Assembly: GCA_023055425.1 (NCBI GenBank)
Contig: JALGPY010000004.1
Location: 114,927,504 to 114,991,503 of the forward strand
Direction: 5' to 3'
Source of the DNA: Linanthus parryae
Lineage: Eukaryota > Streptophyta > Magnoliopsida > Ericales > Polemoniaceae
DNA: 64,000 nucleotides
Position numbers and translations under genes: made by a program. The first letter of the stretch is position 1. Each line of letters begins with the position of its first letter. The notes beneath the pieces are model-generated. The model was given only the letters and a program-made list of their open reading frames with translations. It made no database searches and was not told the origin of the DNA. This document shows positions 42,635 to 54,092 of this stretch, one piece after another.

Positions 42635-42923
42635 GACAATACTTGTGATTTATTTGTCGGCATAAAACTTGTGATTTATTTGTTATAAATATAACAATAC
42701 TTGAGGAACAAGTTAGGTCTGGAAAAGGATTTTTACATCTAATAATTTTGGTAACTGAAATCTCTTTATGTTTTGGAATACTAGTAAAATTCTTCATTCT
42801 TTCTAAAGAGTAAAGATTACAAAAATAAGATTCCTAAACAAATTGGGAATTAGTTACCATAATCTGTTAGATGTTAAAAAGTCACAAGTTCCTCATTAGG
42901 TAGACGGTAAAATAGTTATCACA
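42635..42923. other. Short divergent intergenic region
   Basis: Lies between the truncated minus-strand DUF295 gene and the plus-strand F-box copy. Contains AAAACTTGTGATTTATTTGT in two near copies (about 42640-42690). No clear promoter elements. Confidence 0.4.
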
Positions 42924-43204
42924 ATGGCCGCATGGCTTGATCTGCCCGATGAGTTATGGTGGTCTATTTTGAAGAAACTAAAACCGATCCATCATCATGT
43001 ACCGATTGGCAGTGTATGCAGACAATGGAGGTCAATGGTCATGGAGTACAGAAGCATCTACATTCCAACCCACGTACCAGGTCTAGTTATTCCGGGAAGC
43101 AGCAACTGCCTAACATACCGATTCCTAGCCTACCCAGTTGGCAAAAACATCGACCAGGAGCATCTTGATGACTCGCCTGTTGTATCAATTCCCCACCAAC
43201 ATTC

Positions 43205-43693
43205 TGTTGGATTTTTTTATTATTAATTGATTCAAACAATAGATTGGTCAAAGAAGGAATTATTATTTTTTGGAAACATTGAATTACTTTGGCAACAAGT
43301 AATTCACATGTTTTCTTGGTAGTGTCCTTATTGAATTAGAAAATAATTCCTTGTTTATCTCGGATTAATTTTGGTGGTTACTTTGGCTCCAAGTCTTGTA
43401 GTAGTATATATAGGAACATGTATTGGTATTATTTGTAGCAATACACACGGTTGGAATTGTGAGCCTTTGTTAGTGTGTGTGAGACACAATTGAGTGCTCT
43501 TCGCTGCGTGTGTGTTGTTTTGGGTGGCCGTTGTAGCCACGACGTGCATTGTAATCGGGTTTCTCTCATCAATAAATTGGTTTGGTTTGGCCGTGGATTA
43601 GCTAGTCTCAAAACCATTGAACCATGTAAATTCTTGTGTTCTTGATCTTGCTTTTGTTTGTTCTTGTTTTCTCACGTATTGGAATTCCTAACA
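43205..43693 (+). repeat. 5' LTR of the non-autonomous element
   Basis: 489 bp. It contains TATATATAGG near 43405-43414 as a likely promoter TATA box and AATAAATTGG near 43570 as a possible poly(A) signal. Confidence 0.92.
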
Positions 43694-43695
43694 AG

Positions 43696-43707
43696 TGGTA
43701 TCAGAGC
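43696..43707 (+). other. Primer binding site (initiator Met tRNA)
   Basis: TGGTATCAGAGC, two bases after the 5' LTR, complementary to the 3' end of plant initiator Met tRNA. Confidence 0.9.
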
Positions 43708-44591
43708 CTGGTTCGTTGAGTCTCAAGAGAAGCAATGGCGAGTTTCTGATCAAGATATGTCGGGGTGATGGGAAGATTAGGTTTCCGCTGGTTGGTCTCT
43801 CAAACAGGGGGTGCAAGCACACAAAGCCTTTGTTGGGAGGCTATCAGATTCCTTGTTGGGGGAGCTATTGGGCTCTTGTTGTGGAGCATTGGAATTGAGG
43901 ATCTAGTTTTAGTACATCCGGCACGCTTTCGGTTCCAGCATGCGTCAATCGATATGGCGTGCTCAACCCGACAAGTGATATGGATCTATATCTGAATTTA
44001 GCAGTTAGGAGGATTGAAGTCTAGGTGGAGGCGACTCGAATCAACTAGCGAATTGAGGGAGAAACGTCATTGGAAGAGGGAGTGTTCCAAGAATCGTGCA
44101 CATGTAGATCTCGCTTCAGGTGGAGAAGGGACGCTCATGGACGATATAGCTCTCTAGGCCCCTTGGGGGAGATTCGGGCTCCAGGCATGGAGCATGGGCG
44201 CGTGTTGTTGGGCACGCGGGATTGGTGGCGTGTTATTGTGCATGCATTGGTTGGTTGCGCGATTGGATCTTGGATTGGCGCGCTTTGGTTATTGGTTTTG
44301 TGCGCATTGGTGCGGGTGGCGGCGCAAATTGGCATGACATTGTTTGATAGACACTTTTGTCACTAAGTGTCATGGGAGTGACGTTGGGGCATGCATTGTG
44401 TCATGGTGCATTAGGAAGCGTTTATTGTGACGCATTGTCTTTATGTTTGTTGAAGACGCATAGACGCGCTTGTTGGGGCGCATTGGGAGTGTGTTCAATT
44501 CTGCAAATTGGAAATACACTCGGATTGGGTTCATTGAATTGATTAGAAGAATTGGTTCGGTAGCTATGGAGTTTGAATCAAGGTGGAGGTT

Positions 44592-45080
44592 TGTTGAATT
44601 TATTTATTATTAATTGATTCAAACAATAGATTGGTCAAAGAAGGAATTATTGTTTTTTGGAAACATTGAATTACTTTGGCAACAAGTAATTCACATGTTT
44701 TCTTGGTAGTGTCCTTATTGGATTAGGAAATAATTCCTTGTTTATCTCGGATTAATTTTGGTAGTTACTTTGGCTCCAAGTCTTGTAGTAGTATATATAG
44801 GAACATGTATTGGTATTATTTGTAGAAATACACACGGTTGGAATTGTGAGCCTTTGTTAGTGTGTGTGAGACACAATTGAGTGCTCTTCGCTGCGTGTGT
44901 GTTGTTTTGGGTGGCCGTTGTAGCCACGACGTGCATTGTAATCGGGTTCCTCTCATCAATAAATTGATTTGGTTTGGCCGTGGATTAGCTAGTCTCAAAA
45001 CCATTGAACCATGTAAATTCTTGTGTTCTTGATCTTGCTTTTATCTGTTCTTGTTTTCTCACGTATTGGAATTCCTAACA
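44592..45080 (+). repeat. 3' LTR of the non-autonomous element
   Basis: 489 bp, same length and ends as the first LTR. It is preceded by the purine-rich AAGGTGGAGGT. Confidence 0.92.
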
Positions 45081-46013
45081 CATTCGTGTTGTGATTCGTA
45101 CCAAGGTTGGCTTTTCATTCTAAGCGATACAAGGGACATGTACTTACACAATCCTCTTACCGGTGCACAGATTGAACTCCCTTGTTTTACTTCACTCCCT
45201 CCAGCCAGGAATGTGAAGAGAGTCCTACTGTCAGCTAGTCCTTCCGCCGCCTCTGAATGCTTGGTGGTTGTCTTTTATGGGCCACTTCACGTACTTATCT
45301 GTAAAGTTGGCGATATTTGCTGGAAACTAGCACGGGTTCCAATGGGATATTCTACAAGCATGAATTCTATTTGGTGGATGCCCGTGGATGGATTTCTACT
45401 TGTGACCTCACTAGCAGAAAACCAGTGGCTGTCATTGTACCTGGGTTGCTACCATTAACGACTGCAGATTGAGATTGTTCGCCAACAACGCAGCGGTACT
45501 TGGTTGAGTTAGATGGTCAATTACTTCACTTGGTTCGAACCGGCAGCTCTTTACTGGAAACCACAAAGTTTGAAGTATTCAAGTTAGAAGTCTGTGGTAC
45601 TACCAACCGCACGTACTGGAACGAAGTTAAAAAAGTGAACAGTGGTGCAATATTCATTGGTATGAATCAATTTTTTGAGTTACCAAGCTCAAATCTCTTG
45701 GCGGGCTATAAGGGAGATCGAATATAGTACACAGATGATTCTATTTGTGACAAGCACAGTCGTGTAATACTTGGCCAGGATCACTATTTACAGGCTCCTG
45801 ATATTTCTTTGGGGATTTTTCGTCTAGGGGGCTACAAATCTGAACCGCTGCACTTGACGGACTCTAGAACGACAAGGTTAAGTCCCATATGGATAACCCC
45901 AGTGCCATGGTAATTAATATCCTGGTTTTACCTTGGTCTTAGTTTATGAGTAGTTTCTTTTGATCTTATTTGTTTAGGAAAAAACATATTTTGGAACTAT
46001 TATCGTGGCCCAA

Positions 46014-47178
46014 TGTTATGTGGCGGATCTTGTTTATTTAGTTTATGTTAGTCGGTGACTTGAAAATGGAGTCAAAGGCGGCTAAGCAAATTTGGAAACA
46101 ACAAAGAGGCGGTGGTGTGGTTGCCTATTCCACAGACCACTACACCACTATTTAAAGTGGCTTTGATTCTCATAAGCAACACACACACGTGATTAACAAG
46201 GGTTGCTACTAGCATAGGGCTTGAGCTTGAGTGTTTTTCAGTTTTTGTCGTGTGGGTTGTATTTGTCTCGTTTCTCTTTAATAAACGAGGTTTTTCGGGT
46301 CGTGGAGGTAGCTAGCACATCGCTAGTGAACCACGTTATATCGGGTGTGTTTCTTGTGTTCTTGTTTTCATCATAATCATCGTTCTCTAAGCTTTGTCTG
46401 GATCATAACAAACTGGTATTAGAGCTCGTTGAGGTGGGATTGTCATAACAAACTGGTATCAGAGGCTGGTTCAGTGATCTAAGGGGAGCTCAGATCTTAG
46501 GTTGCGGTGATCCAAGATCAAGGTGGAGCTAGAGAGCTAGGTTTCACAATTCGTGAAATTCAAAGCTACGGTTTTGCGATCAAGGTGAAGCACGCCTTCG
46601 GGGGTTACGGATTTGGACAAGGAGCTGAAGAGAAGATGACTGGGTGGATGACCAAGATTGACAGGTTTACAGGGAGACAACGCAAGTGGCGAATCAAGAT
46701 GCGTGCTTTGTTGAAGAAGCAAGATCCATGGTTTCCATGGGCCTTTGAAAAAGGGGGTGCGGATACAACCCCTGGTGAGTTTGAGTCTCAGCAAGAGAGG
46801 AGGCAGCAGGGGGCTATGGGGTTTCAGACTGTCAGAGTTCCGGCCCATAGATGGCGGCCAAGGGAAGCTACAGTGACGTCTGTTCAAATGGTAGAGAAAA
46901 TAGACACCGGTGTATGAATGATGAACTCATGATTTGCAGGTTTGGCTGCTGGTGGAGAGTACTTTGGAGGATGGTCTAGTTTTCTAGGCCCCGTTGTGGG
47001 AGGGGGGGCAATGGGGAATCCGTGCTCTTGACGAGGAGGCGGAGGATGGAATAGGGAGTCTCTGACGAGAGACATGGAACGTGAAGGGGACACGTGTTGG
47101 GGGTTTGTTGTAGGGAATCGGTGGGAGTCGGAACAACAAACAAATTTGTTATAGGAACTCGGTGGGAGTTGGAACGAC
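46014..47178 (+). mobile_element. 5' part of a second small LTR element, cut by the Copia insertion
   Basis: The LTR spans 46014-46410 (397 bp; TGTTATG...CATAACA). It is followed by AACTGGTATTAGAGC, a Met primer site with one change, and then by a second copy of the LTR end plus primer site (CATAACAAACTGGTATCAGAG, 46444-46464). The 700-bp interior holds one open frame (46507-46917) without recognisable retroviral domains. The other LTR is not in the window. It must lie beyond the Copia element, which begins at 47179. Confidence 0.72.
46412..46464 (+). other. Duplicated primer binding site
   Basis: TGGTATTAGAGC (46414 on) and TGGTATCAGAGG (46453 on) lie about 40 bases apart, each preceded by CATAACAAAC. 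One copy probably arose by a small tandem duplication or slippage during reverse transcription. Confidence 0.65.
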
Positions 47179-48607
47179 TGTTGGAATAGATGCCCCAGAG
47201 GCAATCGTAGATTTAGTATGAACATTGTTTTGGCTAGAATATTCATTTATTATATATTGTGATATTTAATATAATGAAGTCCTTAGATAAAATGTGTTGT
47301 TTATCTTAAATATCCCTAGTCCACTATATTGATTAATAGGACGATCAAATATAGACTAGTATGTGGGTAGATTGATATGGAGATATCAAGTCTAACACAT
47401 GGGTATGCATTAGGAGTAATGGCATACTGGATTGACCCACAACGAAAAGGATACATTAGATTATGTCAAGTCACAATCGCTTTTCGTAGTGCTAATATAT
47501 TTGCAATCCTTAGACTTGAAGTCACTAGATACTCTAGTTGTGGAATATTGTGCTTTGATGTTATCAAACGTTACACCGTAACTGGGTAATCATAAAGATG
47601 GCTATCGGGCGTGATAGGAAGCAAGCTTGGAGATCGTAGTGATGTAGATAGGATTTTTCCATCCCGCATAATGGGGGTAAATATCCACGGCCACTCGAGG
47701 GATGAGGCTTATTGAATGTCTGGCCAGACTCAGATAAATCAATATAGAGATATTTATGTTATCTGCAAGCATAAGCATATTCCCAAGATCGAGGAACTAT
47801 GGATTGGATATACGAGTGTGACCATGTATGTCTCGTGTCCAATCCGGATATGGAGACAAAGAGATAGTGCAATATGAGATATTAGGCACAAGAGGTTTGT
47901 CGGGATCACTGACTATTTCTATAGGTTGGGTGGCATGGATGTGTTGCTAGACACCGCTCCATGTTAGTTAGGGTTACTACCAACTATGTAGAAACCTATG
48001 GGGTCACACGTCAAATAGAGTAAAGCTAGATTTGGGATTAATTAATATTGATTAATTAATAAAAGGATCATTGTGCAACACCTTGCAAACTTAGTAGGAC
48101 TAATTTGCAAGGAAGGGAATAGTTCTAGTTCATCTAGATTTAGGAAACTCTTTTATGGAAACAACATGGAGTTGTTGGAGTATATAAAGAGGCTTTAGCT
48201 TCCTTCCCACACTAATGTTATTAGACATAACAAAGTGAGTGGGAGAGAGCAAAAAACAGAGAGCAAGACAAAGCTAGGGCCGAAACCCTAGCCCGTCCGC
48301 CCCTTCCCGTCGGCTTCAAAGAGGAGGCCGATCCTCCTCTTGTTCCTTTGTTGCTTTGATCTTCTTACCTCTTCCTCCGGGTTCAAGCTAGCACTTGTTT
48401 GAAGGAAGAATCTAGATCTCACCTCTAGACGTGGATCAACCGTAGAGACGAGGACATCATTCTTCGTGTGATCTCACAAATCAAAAGGTACACAATACTA
48501 TGTCTCTTATCATGTTATGATGTCTCCTCCTGACGATCCGTGGTGGGCATTGAAGTAGGAATTATTTTTTTGTTATTCCGCTGCGTTACCTACTTCAAAA
48601 CCCAACA
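47179..48607 (+). repeat. 5' LTR of the Copia element
   Basis: 1429 bp, TGTTGGAATAG... to ...AAACCCAACA. A TATA box (GTATATAAAGAGGC) is at about 48179-48192. The start of transcription would be shortly after that. Confidence 0.85.
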
Positions 48608-48608
48608 G

Positions 48609-48622
48609 TGGTATCAGAGCCA
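48609..48622 (+). other. Primer binding site of the Copia element
   Basis: TGGTATCAGAGCCA, one base after the LTR, perfect match to plant initiator Met tRNA. Confidence 0.92.
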
Positions 48623-50253
48623 CAGGTCGAAGAGCATAACATGATGTATATGTTACGATTTCAGTTCACACACCGTTTTATTGTTTATTACGCGAAAACT
48701 GAAATGAATTGGCATAGTAGATGCAAAACTGAATTTGATTCAATAGAACAAGATCCAATTTAACATTGGATGTTAGGATTGGTGAGTTTAATCACATAAG
48801 ATGTGTAAAATTGGGTTCTTGAAAAATTAGTGTTCATGGGCACATGATTGAAAAGGGGTTTTTAATTATGGAAACAAATTTATGGAATTAAATCCATAAG
48901 GAAACAACCTTGCTTGGGCGACAAGGAAGAGGGAAGGAAGACTAGGGCTGAAACCCTAGCCGTCCGCCCCTCCCTTGCGCGCCAAGAAAAGGCCGCGGGC
49001 CAATGGGGCGGCCGGCCTTGGGCCAAGCCTTGTGGTGGCGGCGGTCCTAGGGGTTCAGGCCCCTTGTTGGCTTGAACCCCTTGGATCGTTGTAACCCTAA
49101 TTACCCAATTTCATTAAAATTAAACAAGCGCGTTAAAAATTAGTTTTAACTGTATTATGTGCTTTATTGCATGGTGGATGGATATGGCCTAGGATTGTGG
49201 ATGTTTTATCGCTTTGTGGTTTGGTTTACGGCCTGCGAGCTGATCAAATTAATGTAATAATTAATTAGGTTTTACGGCCTGCAAGTCGTCTTTTTCTCCT
49301 CGACATGTGAGGCTTTTGTTATTTATTTATTCTAGATGTTAGGCTAGAATTAGAAACATTTAGATAATAGCCAAGAGCATGGAGAAGAAGACCGGAGAAC
49401 CAAAGGAGCCAAGAGACAAAGAAGACATCTCTAGGCGCGCAGCTATGGTGGAGCACATGGAGATGAGTTCAGCACTTTAGGGCAATTGGATATTATCATT
49501 GGCTTGATAATATCATTAGTCTAGGGGCCATATCGATGCCACGTTTCTTTTATCTTTGTGGATGTTTATTATTTATGCCTTGTTATTTAATTTTTGTGTG
49601 TATGGCGATACTAGCGAAAACAATAACAAGATAATAATAAATAAGGTTGGTCTTTTATTGTGGATTGCCCAATCCAAATAAGCAGACTATGTTGATAAGA
49701 TCAATCAAACAAATTAAGAGAGAAAATCCCTCAATTAAATATTGCGTTTTGCCTTCTCTTGCCAAAACACCCTTCATGATCATGGTTTATTAAAATTCGG
49801 GCTTGCCAAAGCAAGACGATTTTAATTTACCATGGTGTGTTGCGGACGACATAATCTAGTAATGTGTGTATGTTGAAGCAAGAGGTTGGACGCAACTAGG
49901 CAAGAATCAATTGGATTGATGAGCCTAGAGGCATGACAATTAGGGGTTATCCATGGGATAAAGAATAAAATAGTTATTCACCTAATTGGACCAAGAGTTG
50001 CATATGATGCAATTGGAATGGTTCCTACCTAAATAACCTATTCTTGGGTGACTTGCCAAAGCAAGCTCAAGAAGAAGTGAAAAAGGGATCTTGGACCTAC
50101 TAGAAAATATAATGATATTTTCCGCATTAATGGTGAGGGCTATTAATCCGAGAAAAATAGTGGGAGCTATATTTGATGATCTAGCCATTATTGAATATAG
50201 TTGAATTTCTCAAAATACTAAAAATTGCACATTTCTCATTTGTAGAATTCCAA
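48623..50253 (+). other. Untranslated leader of the Copia element
   Basis: 1.6 kb without an open frame. It includes AGGGCTGAAACCCTAGCCGTCCGCCCC, which repeats part of the LTR (near 48275-48303). No gene. Confidence 0.6.
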
Positions 50254-52778
50254 ATGGCAAACAACAACGCATCGACTTCATCCCTACGATCTGTCCTTGA
50301 GAAGGATAAACTGTCTGGAACAAATTTCCTTGACTGGTACAGAAACTTAAGGATTGTCCTTGAGCAAGAAAAGAAGCTGTACGTCTTGGACACTCAAATT
50401 CCAGCACCACCACAAGACGATTCTCTTCTAGCGGAAGTGAGGGCACGTCAGAAACATATTGATGATTCTAATGACGTGACTTGCCTCATGCTTTGTACCA
50501 TGACTCCTGAGCTTCAGAAGCAGCATGAGAATATGGAAGCCTATGATATGATCATACACTTGAAACAATTGTTCCAGGAACAGGCTAGGCATGAGCGCTA
50601 TGAGGTGTCTAAAGCATTATTCAAGAGTAGTCTTGCAGAGGGGAATCTAGTAGGGCCTCATGTACTCCGAATGATTGGGTACAAAGAGAACCTTGACAGA
50701 TTGGGGTTCCCATTGGGCCAAGATTTGGCTACTGATCTTGTCTTGCAATCGTTGCCTGACAGTTATAATCAGTTCATCATGAACTATAATATGAACGGGA
50801 TCAGTAAGACTCTGCTTGACTTATTGAATATGCTAAAGACAGCAGAACAGAGCGTCAACAAAAGCAAGGGCAAAGCCATAATGATGGTGCATAAGAAGAA
50901 GGGCAAGTCAGTTGCCTCTACTTCAAAAGGAAAGCGCAAGAAAGTTGAGAAATCCAAGGAAGCCCTAAAGCCTAGTGGAGGTGTGGCTAAGGGTGAGTGT
51001 CACTACTGCAGCCAACCGGGTCACTGGAGGAGGAATTGTCCTAAATATCTGGAGGATAAGAAGCTTGGAATAGTGATTCCACCACCACCAGGTATTTATG
51101 TTATAGACGTCAATCTTTCTATTTCTTCATCTTGGGTATTGGATACCGGATGTGGTTCTCACATTTTTCGTAATGTGCAGGATTTGAAAAGAAGTAGAAG
51201 ATTGAGTAAAGGGGAGATAAACCTGCGCGTCGGGAATGGAGCAAAATTTGCTGCATTAGCTGTAGTCGTTTATGAGCTATCTTTGCCTTCTGGACTTATT
51301 TTAGAATTAGACAATTGCTATTATGTGCCTGCTATGAGCAGAAACATTATTTCCGTTTCTTGTTTGGACGAGAAGGGTTTTTCTATTTCAATAAAGGACA
51401 AGTGTTGCTCCATTTATTTTGATAGTATGCACTATTGTAGTGCGCATTTGTCTAATGGATTGTATATCCTTGATCTAAATAGTCCAATCTATAACATAAA
51501 TACTAACAGGATTAAAACTAATGATTTAAATCCTACATATCTATGGCACTGTCGTTTAGGCCATATAAATGAGAAACGCATATCTAAACTCCATAAGGAT
51601 GGAATTCTAGACTCATTTGATTTGGAAACATATGAGACATGTGAATCTTGTTTATTAGGAAAAATGACAAAGTCCCCTTTCAATAAGAAAGGTGAAAGGT
51701 TTAGTGAGTTATTGGCACTCATACATACCGATGTATGTGGACCATTCCCCACGCCTGCCAGAGGTGGTTATACCTACTTCATCACATTCACTGATGATTT
51801 CAGTAGATATGGATTTGTATACCTTATGAAGGCCAAATCCGAATCCTTTGAATTGTTCAAAGAATTCAAGAATGAAGTAGAGAAGCAACTTGGCAAAAGT
51901 ATTAAGGCTCTACGATCGGATCGTGGAGGAGAATACTTAAGCCAAGAGTTTGATGAGTATCTTAGAGAGTGTGGGATAGTATCCCACCTCACTCCACCCG
52001 GAACGCCACAATGGAATGGCGTGTCCGAGAGGAGGAATCGCACTCTATTAGATATGGTGCGATCTATGATATCTCAAACAGATTTTCCGATATCCTTTTG
52101 TGGACATGCTCTAAAGACGGCATCTTTTACCTTTAACCGCGTTCCATCCAAGTCAGTCATGAAGACACCATATGAGATATGGACTGGGAAGCGTCCCATA
52201 GTGTCGTTTATGAGGATTTGGGGCTGCGATGTCTATGTAAAACGTTTACAAACAGACAAGCTCGGGCCCAACGCGGGTAAGTGTAAATTTGTGGGATATC
52301 CTAAGGAAACTAAAGGATATTACTTCTACAATCCCATCGAGAACAAAGTGTTTGTTGCTCGGACCGGCGTGTTTCTAGAAAGAGAGTTTGTCTCTAAAGA
52401 AGCAATTGGGAGGGCTGTAGAACTTGAAGATATTCAAGAACCACAAATCACTGAACCGATGATGGAACATGAACAGGAACCACAAGTAGTTGTGGAAGAA
52501 CCCGTTCAGGTAACACAGGAACTCCGTAGGTCAGGAAGAGTGCGTCATGAGCCAGAGAGGTATGGACTTCTCGTGACTTAGACCGATGACATACCACTCA
52601 TAGATGATGAGCCTGCAACCTACGGAGAGGCCATGAAAGGCCCAGACTCTAAGAAGTGGCTAGAATCCATGAGATCCGAAATGGATTCCATGTACACCAA
52701 CAAAGTATGGACTTTGGTGGAACCACCCGAAGGGGCTCGGCCCATAGGGTGCAAATGGGTCTTAAAGAAGAAGACCGA
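50254..52778 (+). pseudogene. Copia gag-pol polyprotein, truncated
   Basis: From ATG 50254 (MANNNASTSSL), 775 codons are open to TAG 52579-52581. The same frame then continues into the start of reverse transcriptase (PIGCKWVLKKKTD), where the gypsy element interrupts at 52778. Domain order: UBN2-type gag (1-230), CCHC knuckle (Cys249, Cys252, His257, Cys262), aspartic protease active site LDTG (Asp297), the HHCC zinc-binding part of integrase (WHCRLGHI...CESCLLGK) and the integrase core with Asp493, Asp556 and Glu592 at the normal DD35E spacing. Gag, protease and integrase are therefore intact, but polymerase is lost and a stop precedes it. It cannot move by itself. Confidence 0.92.
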
Positions 52779-53404
52779 TGTGCGCACGAGATTCCGGCAG
52801 GGAGACCTCCGTGTACACCGTACGTAGTGGATCAGGGATCGCACAGGAAGAATAGGGGTGTGTGTAGGGAGAGAGTAAGTCAGTAGCAATGTCTGAGAGA
52901 GAGACAGAGGTTCGGCAGAGCTTCCGCGTATGGCAGTGTTGTTCTCCTTTTTATGGAAAGGTTAACGATGTATATATACTGGAGAACGTGACCGTTGTAG
53001 TGTGGTTAATGCGCCCATTAATGGCGGCTTAATTGGCTTAACCATAACGGCACGTTCGTCCGAGTATATAGGAACCGTTAGAGCACGTGGTGCGCGAGTA
53101 CCGGAACCGTTACGAGGTTGACCGGGTTTGACCGGATTGACCGGGTCTAGGGAGCTCGTGCCAAAGATCTCTCAAAACAGTTACTAAAGGTCGCGCGCGG
53201 GCTTGGCTCGCACGCGACAGGGCTTACCCTAGCCTCCAAACCACAAGTCCCTACAAGTCCCGTGCAGTGGTATGCGAGGGCTCTGTCTCGCAGCCCCCAC
53301 ATGGATCAGCTCGGCTGGTGATCCTGTGTGTGTGGAGCACAATATGGTGTGCTGGATGGTCGCCACGTGGCCCAGATCTGCCATGTCATAAAGCAGTATC
53401 TACA
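52779..53404 (-). repeat. 3' LTR of the Tat element (inferred borders)
   Basis: The plus strand begins TGTGCGCACG right where Copia sequence stops and ends ...GCAGTATCTACA. On the minus strand that is TGTAGATACTGC...CGTGCGCACA, preceded two bases away by the purine tract AGAAAGGGGGCT. A minus-strand TATA box lies at 52970-52979. Only one LTR is in the window, so the borders cannot be confirmed by comparison. Five bases before it read ACCGA, the expected target repeat. Confidence 0.62.
52970..52979 (-). promoter_or_regulatory. Probable LTR promoter TATA box
   Basis: CCAGTATATATACATCG on the minus strand, followed by a leader-like stretch toward the inner LTR end. It fits the U3/R position. 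Confidence 0.55.
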
Positions 53405-54092
53405 TTAGCCCCCTTTCTGCGCGTGAAGGTTCGTAGCTGTATAGGCTTCCATGCGCGGAAACCAACATGCGCGTCGTCGCCACGCACCAATTCAAATACG
53501 GGTAAGTTCAGCCCCCGTGCGTGTCATTATGACCTAAAACCCCTAGAGTCGTGCCGTCTGACCTTTAGGGTTTTAGGCGTGACGTCAGCCCGTCCTGTGA
53601 TTGCGCGATACGACGGTGACGGTTGCGATTCGACTACTGAAGGGACGCAACCCTTCATTCTTTTGGATAAATACCTTGTATCCCATTATTGCAAAGCATC
53701 ACTTCTTTCTCTTAAAGTGAATGGTACCCGGAGATCTTCGAGAGCAGATCCAGATAATCAATCACCAGTTCAGAACTGCAAATCGTATTCTTCAATTGTG
53801 CATATCCAAGCAGGCTTCAAGGAAACAAGGTTGGCCTCGTTTACTTTTTGATTTTAAAATACCGGCGTTTGCCTTGAACTGCGTTGAATCTGTAAACTCA
53901 TGAAATCTGTGAAGAGGCTTTGATCTTTAAACCTGCTTCGTTTTGATCTTTCAACGATATTGGGTCTTGCAAATCCCCAATTTCTGAAATCGGCACCGGA
54001 CTGTTTGCTTTCCTTTGCATAGATCTCGAATTCCAAAATTCAAACTGAGGTGTGGTATTTCTCCCCCCCTTTTTTTTTGCCCTTTCGCAGGA
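53405..54092 (+). promoter_or_regulatory. Putative promoter and 5' leader of the antisense gene
   Basis: The plus strand has GGATAAATACC at 53665-53675, a plausible TATA box. It is followed by a leader with a possible 5'-UTR intron: donor AACAAG|GTTGGC at 53829/53830, acceptor after the pyrimidine-rich CCCCCTTTTTTTTTGCCCTTTCGCAG at 54090. The ATG follows three bases later. The promoter role is inference. Confidence 0.45.

Larger units (their letters stand above)
43200..45085 (+). mobile_element. Non-autonomous LTR retrotransposon (no gag/pol)
   Basis: The element is 43205-45080, with the 5-bp target repeat CATTC on both sides (43200-43204, 45081-45085). Two 489-bp LTRs start TGTTG(G/A)A and end CCTAACA. 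Between them lie a Met-tRNA primer site (43696-43707), 0.9 kb of internal sequence without recognisable gag or pol, and a purine-rich AAGGTGGAGGT just before the second LTR. About a dozen differences between the LTRs were noted by eye. It relies on another element's proteins for movement. Confidence 0.93.
42924..45912 (+). pseudogene. F-box/DUF295 gene split by an LTR retrotransposon
   Basis: The first part (42924-43204) has an intact F-box (LPDELWWSILKKLK, VCRQWRSMVMEYRS) and runs to SIPHQHS, where the LTR element begins. After the element (45081 on) the gene resumes: SYQGWLFILSDTRDMYLHN, RVLLSASPS, CLVVVFYGPLHVLICKVGD. A small deletion near 45345 then shifts the frame (continuing as GIFYKHEFYLVDARGW). 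Later the tail FKLEVCGTTNR, YKGDRI is cut by TAG at about 45725 (where Tyr stands in relatives) and ends at ITPVPW-stop, 45912. The breaks outside the insertion show it is dead. Removing the 1876-bp element plus one 5-bp repeat would rejoin the two halves. Confidence 0.9.
47179..52778 (+). mobile_element. Copia LTR retrotransposon, left part (split by a gypsy element)
   Basis: LTR 47179-48607, then a Met primer site, a 1.6-kb leader, gag and pol up to the start of reverse transcriptase at 52778, where the Tat gypsy element begins. The remaining reverse transcriptase, RNase H and 3' LTR should lie beyond 64000. The LTR start TGTTGGAATAGATGCCC-AGAGGCAAT resembles Angela/Tork-type elements; the lineage is tentative. 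It is inserted in the small LTR element that starts at 46014. Confidence 0.9.

Noticed and set aside
43355..43617. Minus-strand frames found twice (also 44742-45004)
   Set aside because: They lie within the two LTRs and are duplicated with them; no domain.
46507..46917. 136-codon frame in the small LTR element as a gag gene
   Set aside because: No zinc knuckle or gag motif; composition fits chance reading of non-coding interior sequence.
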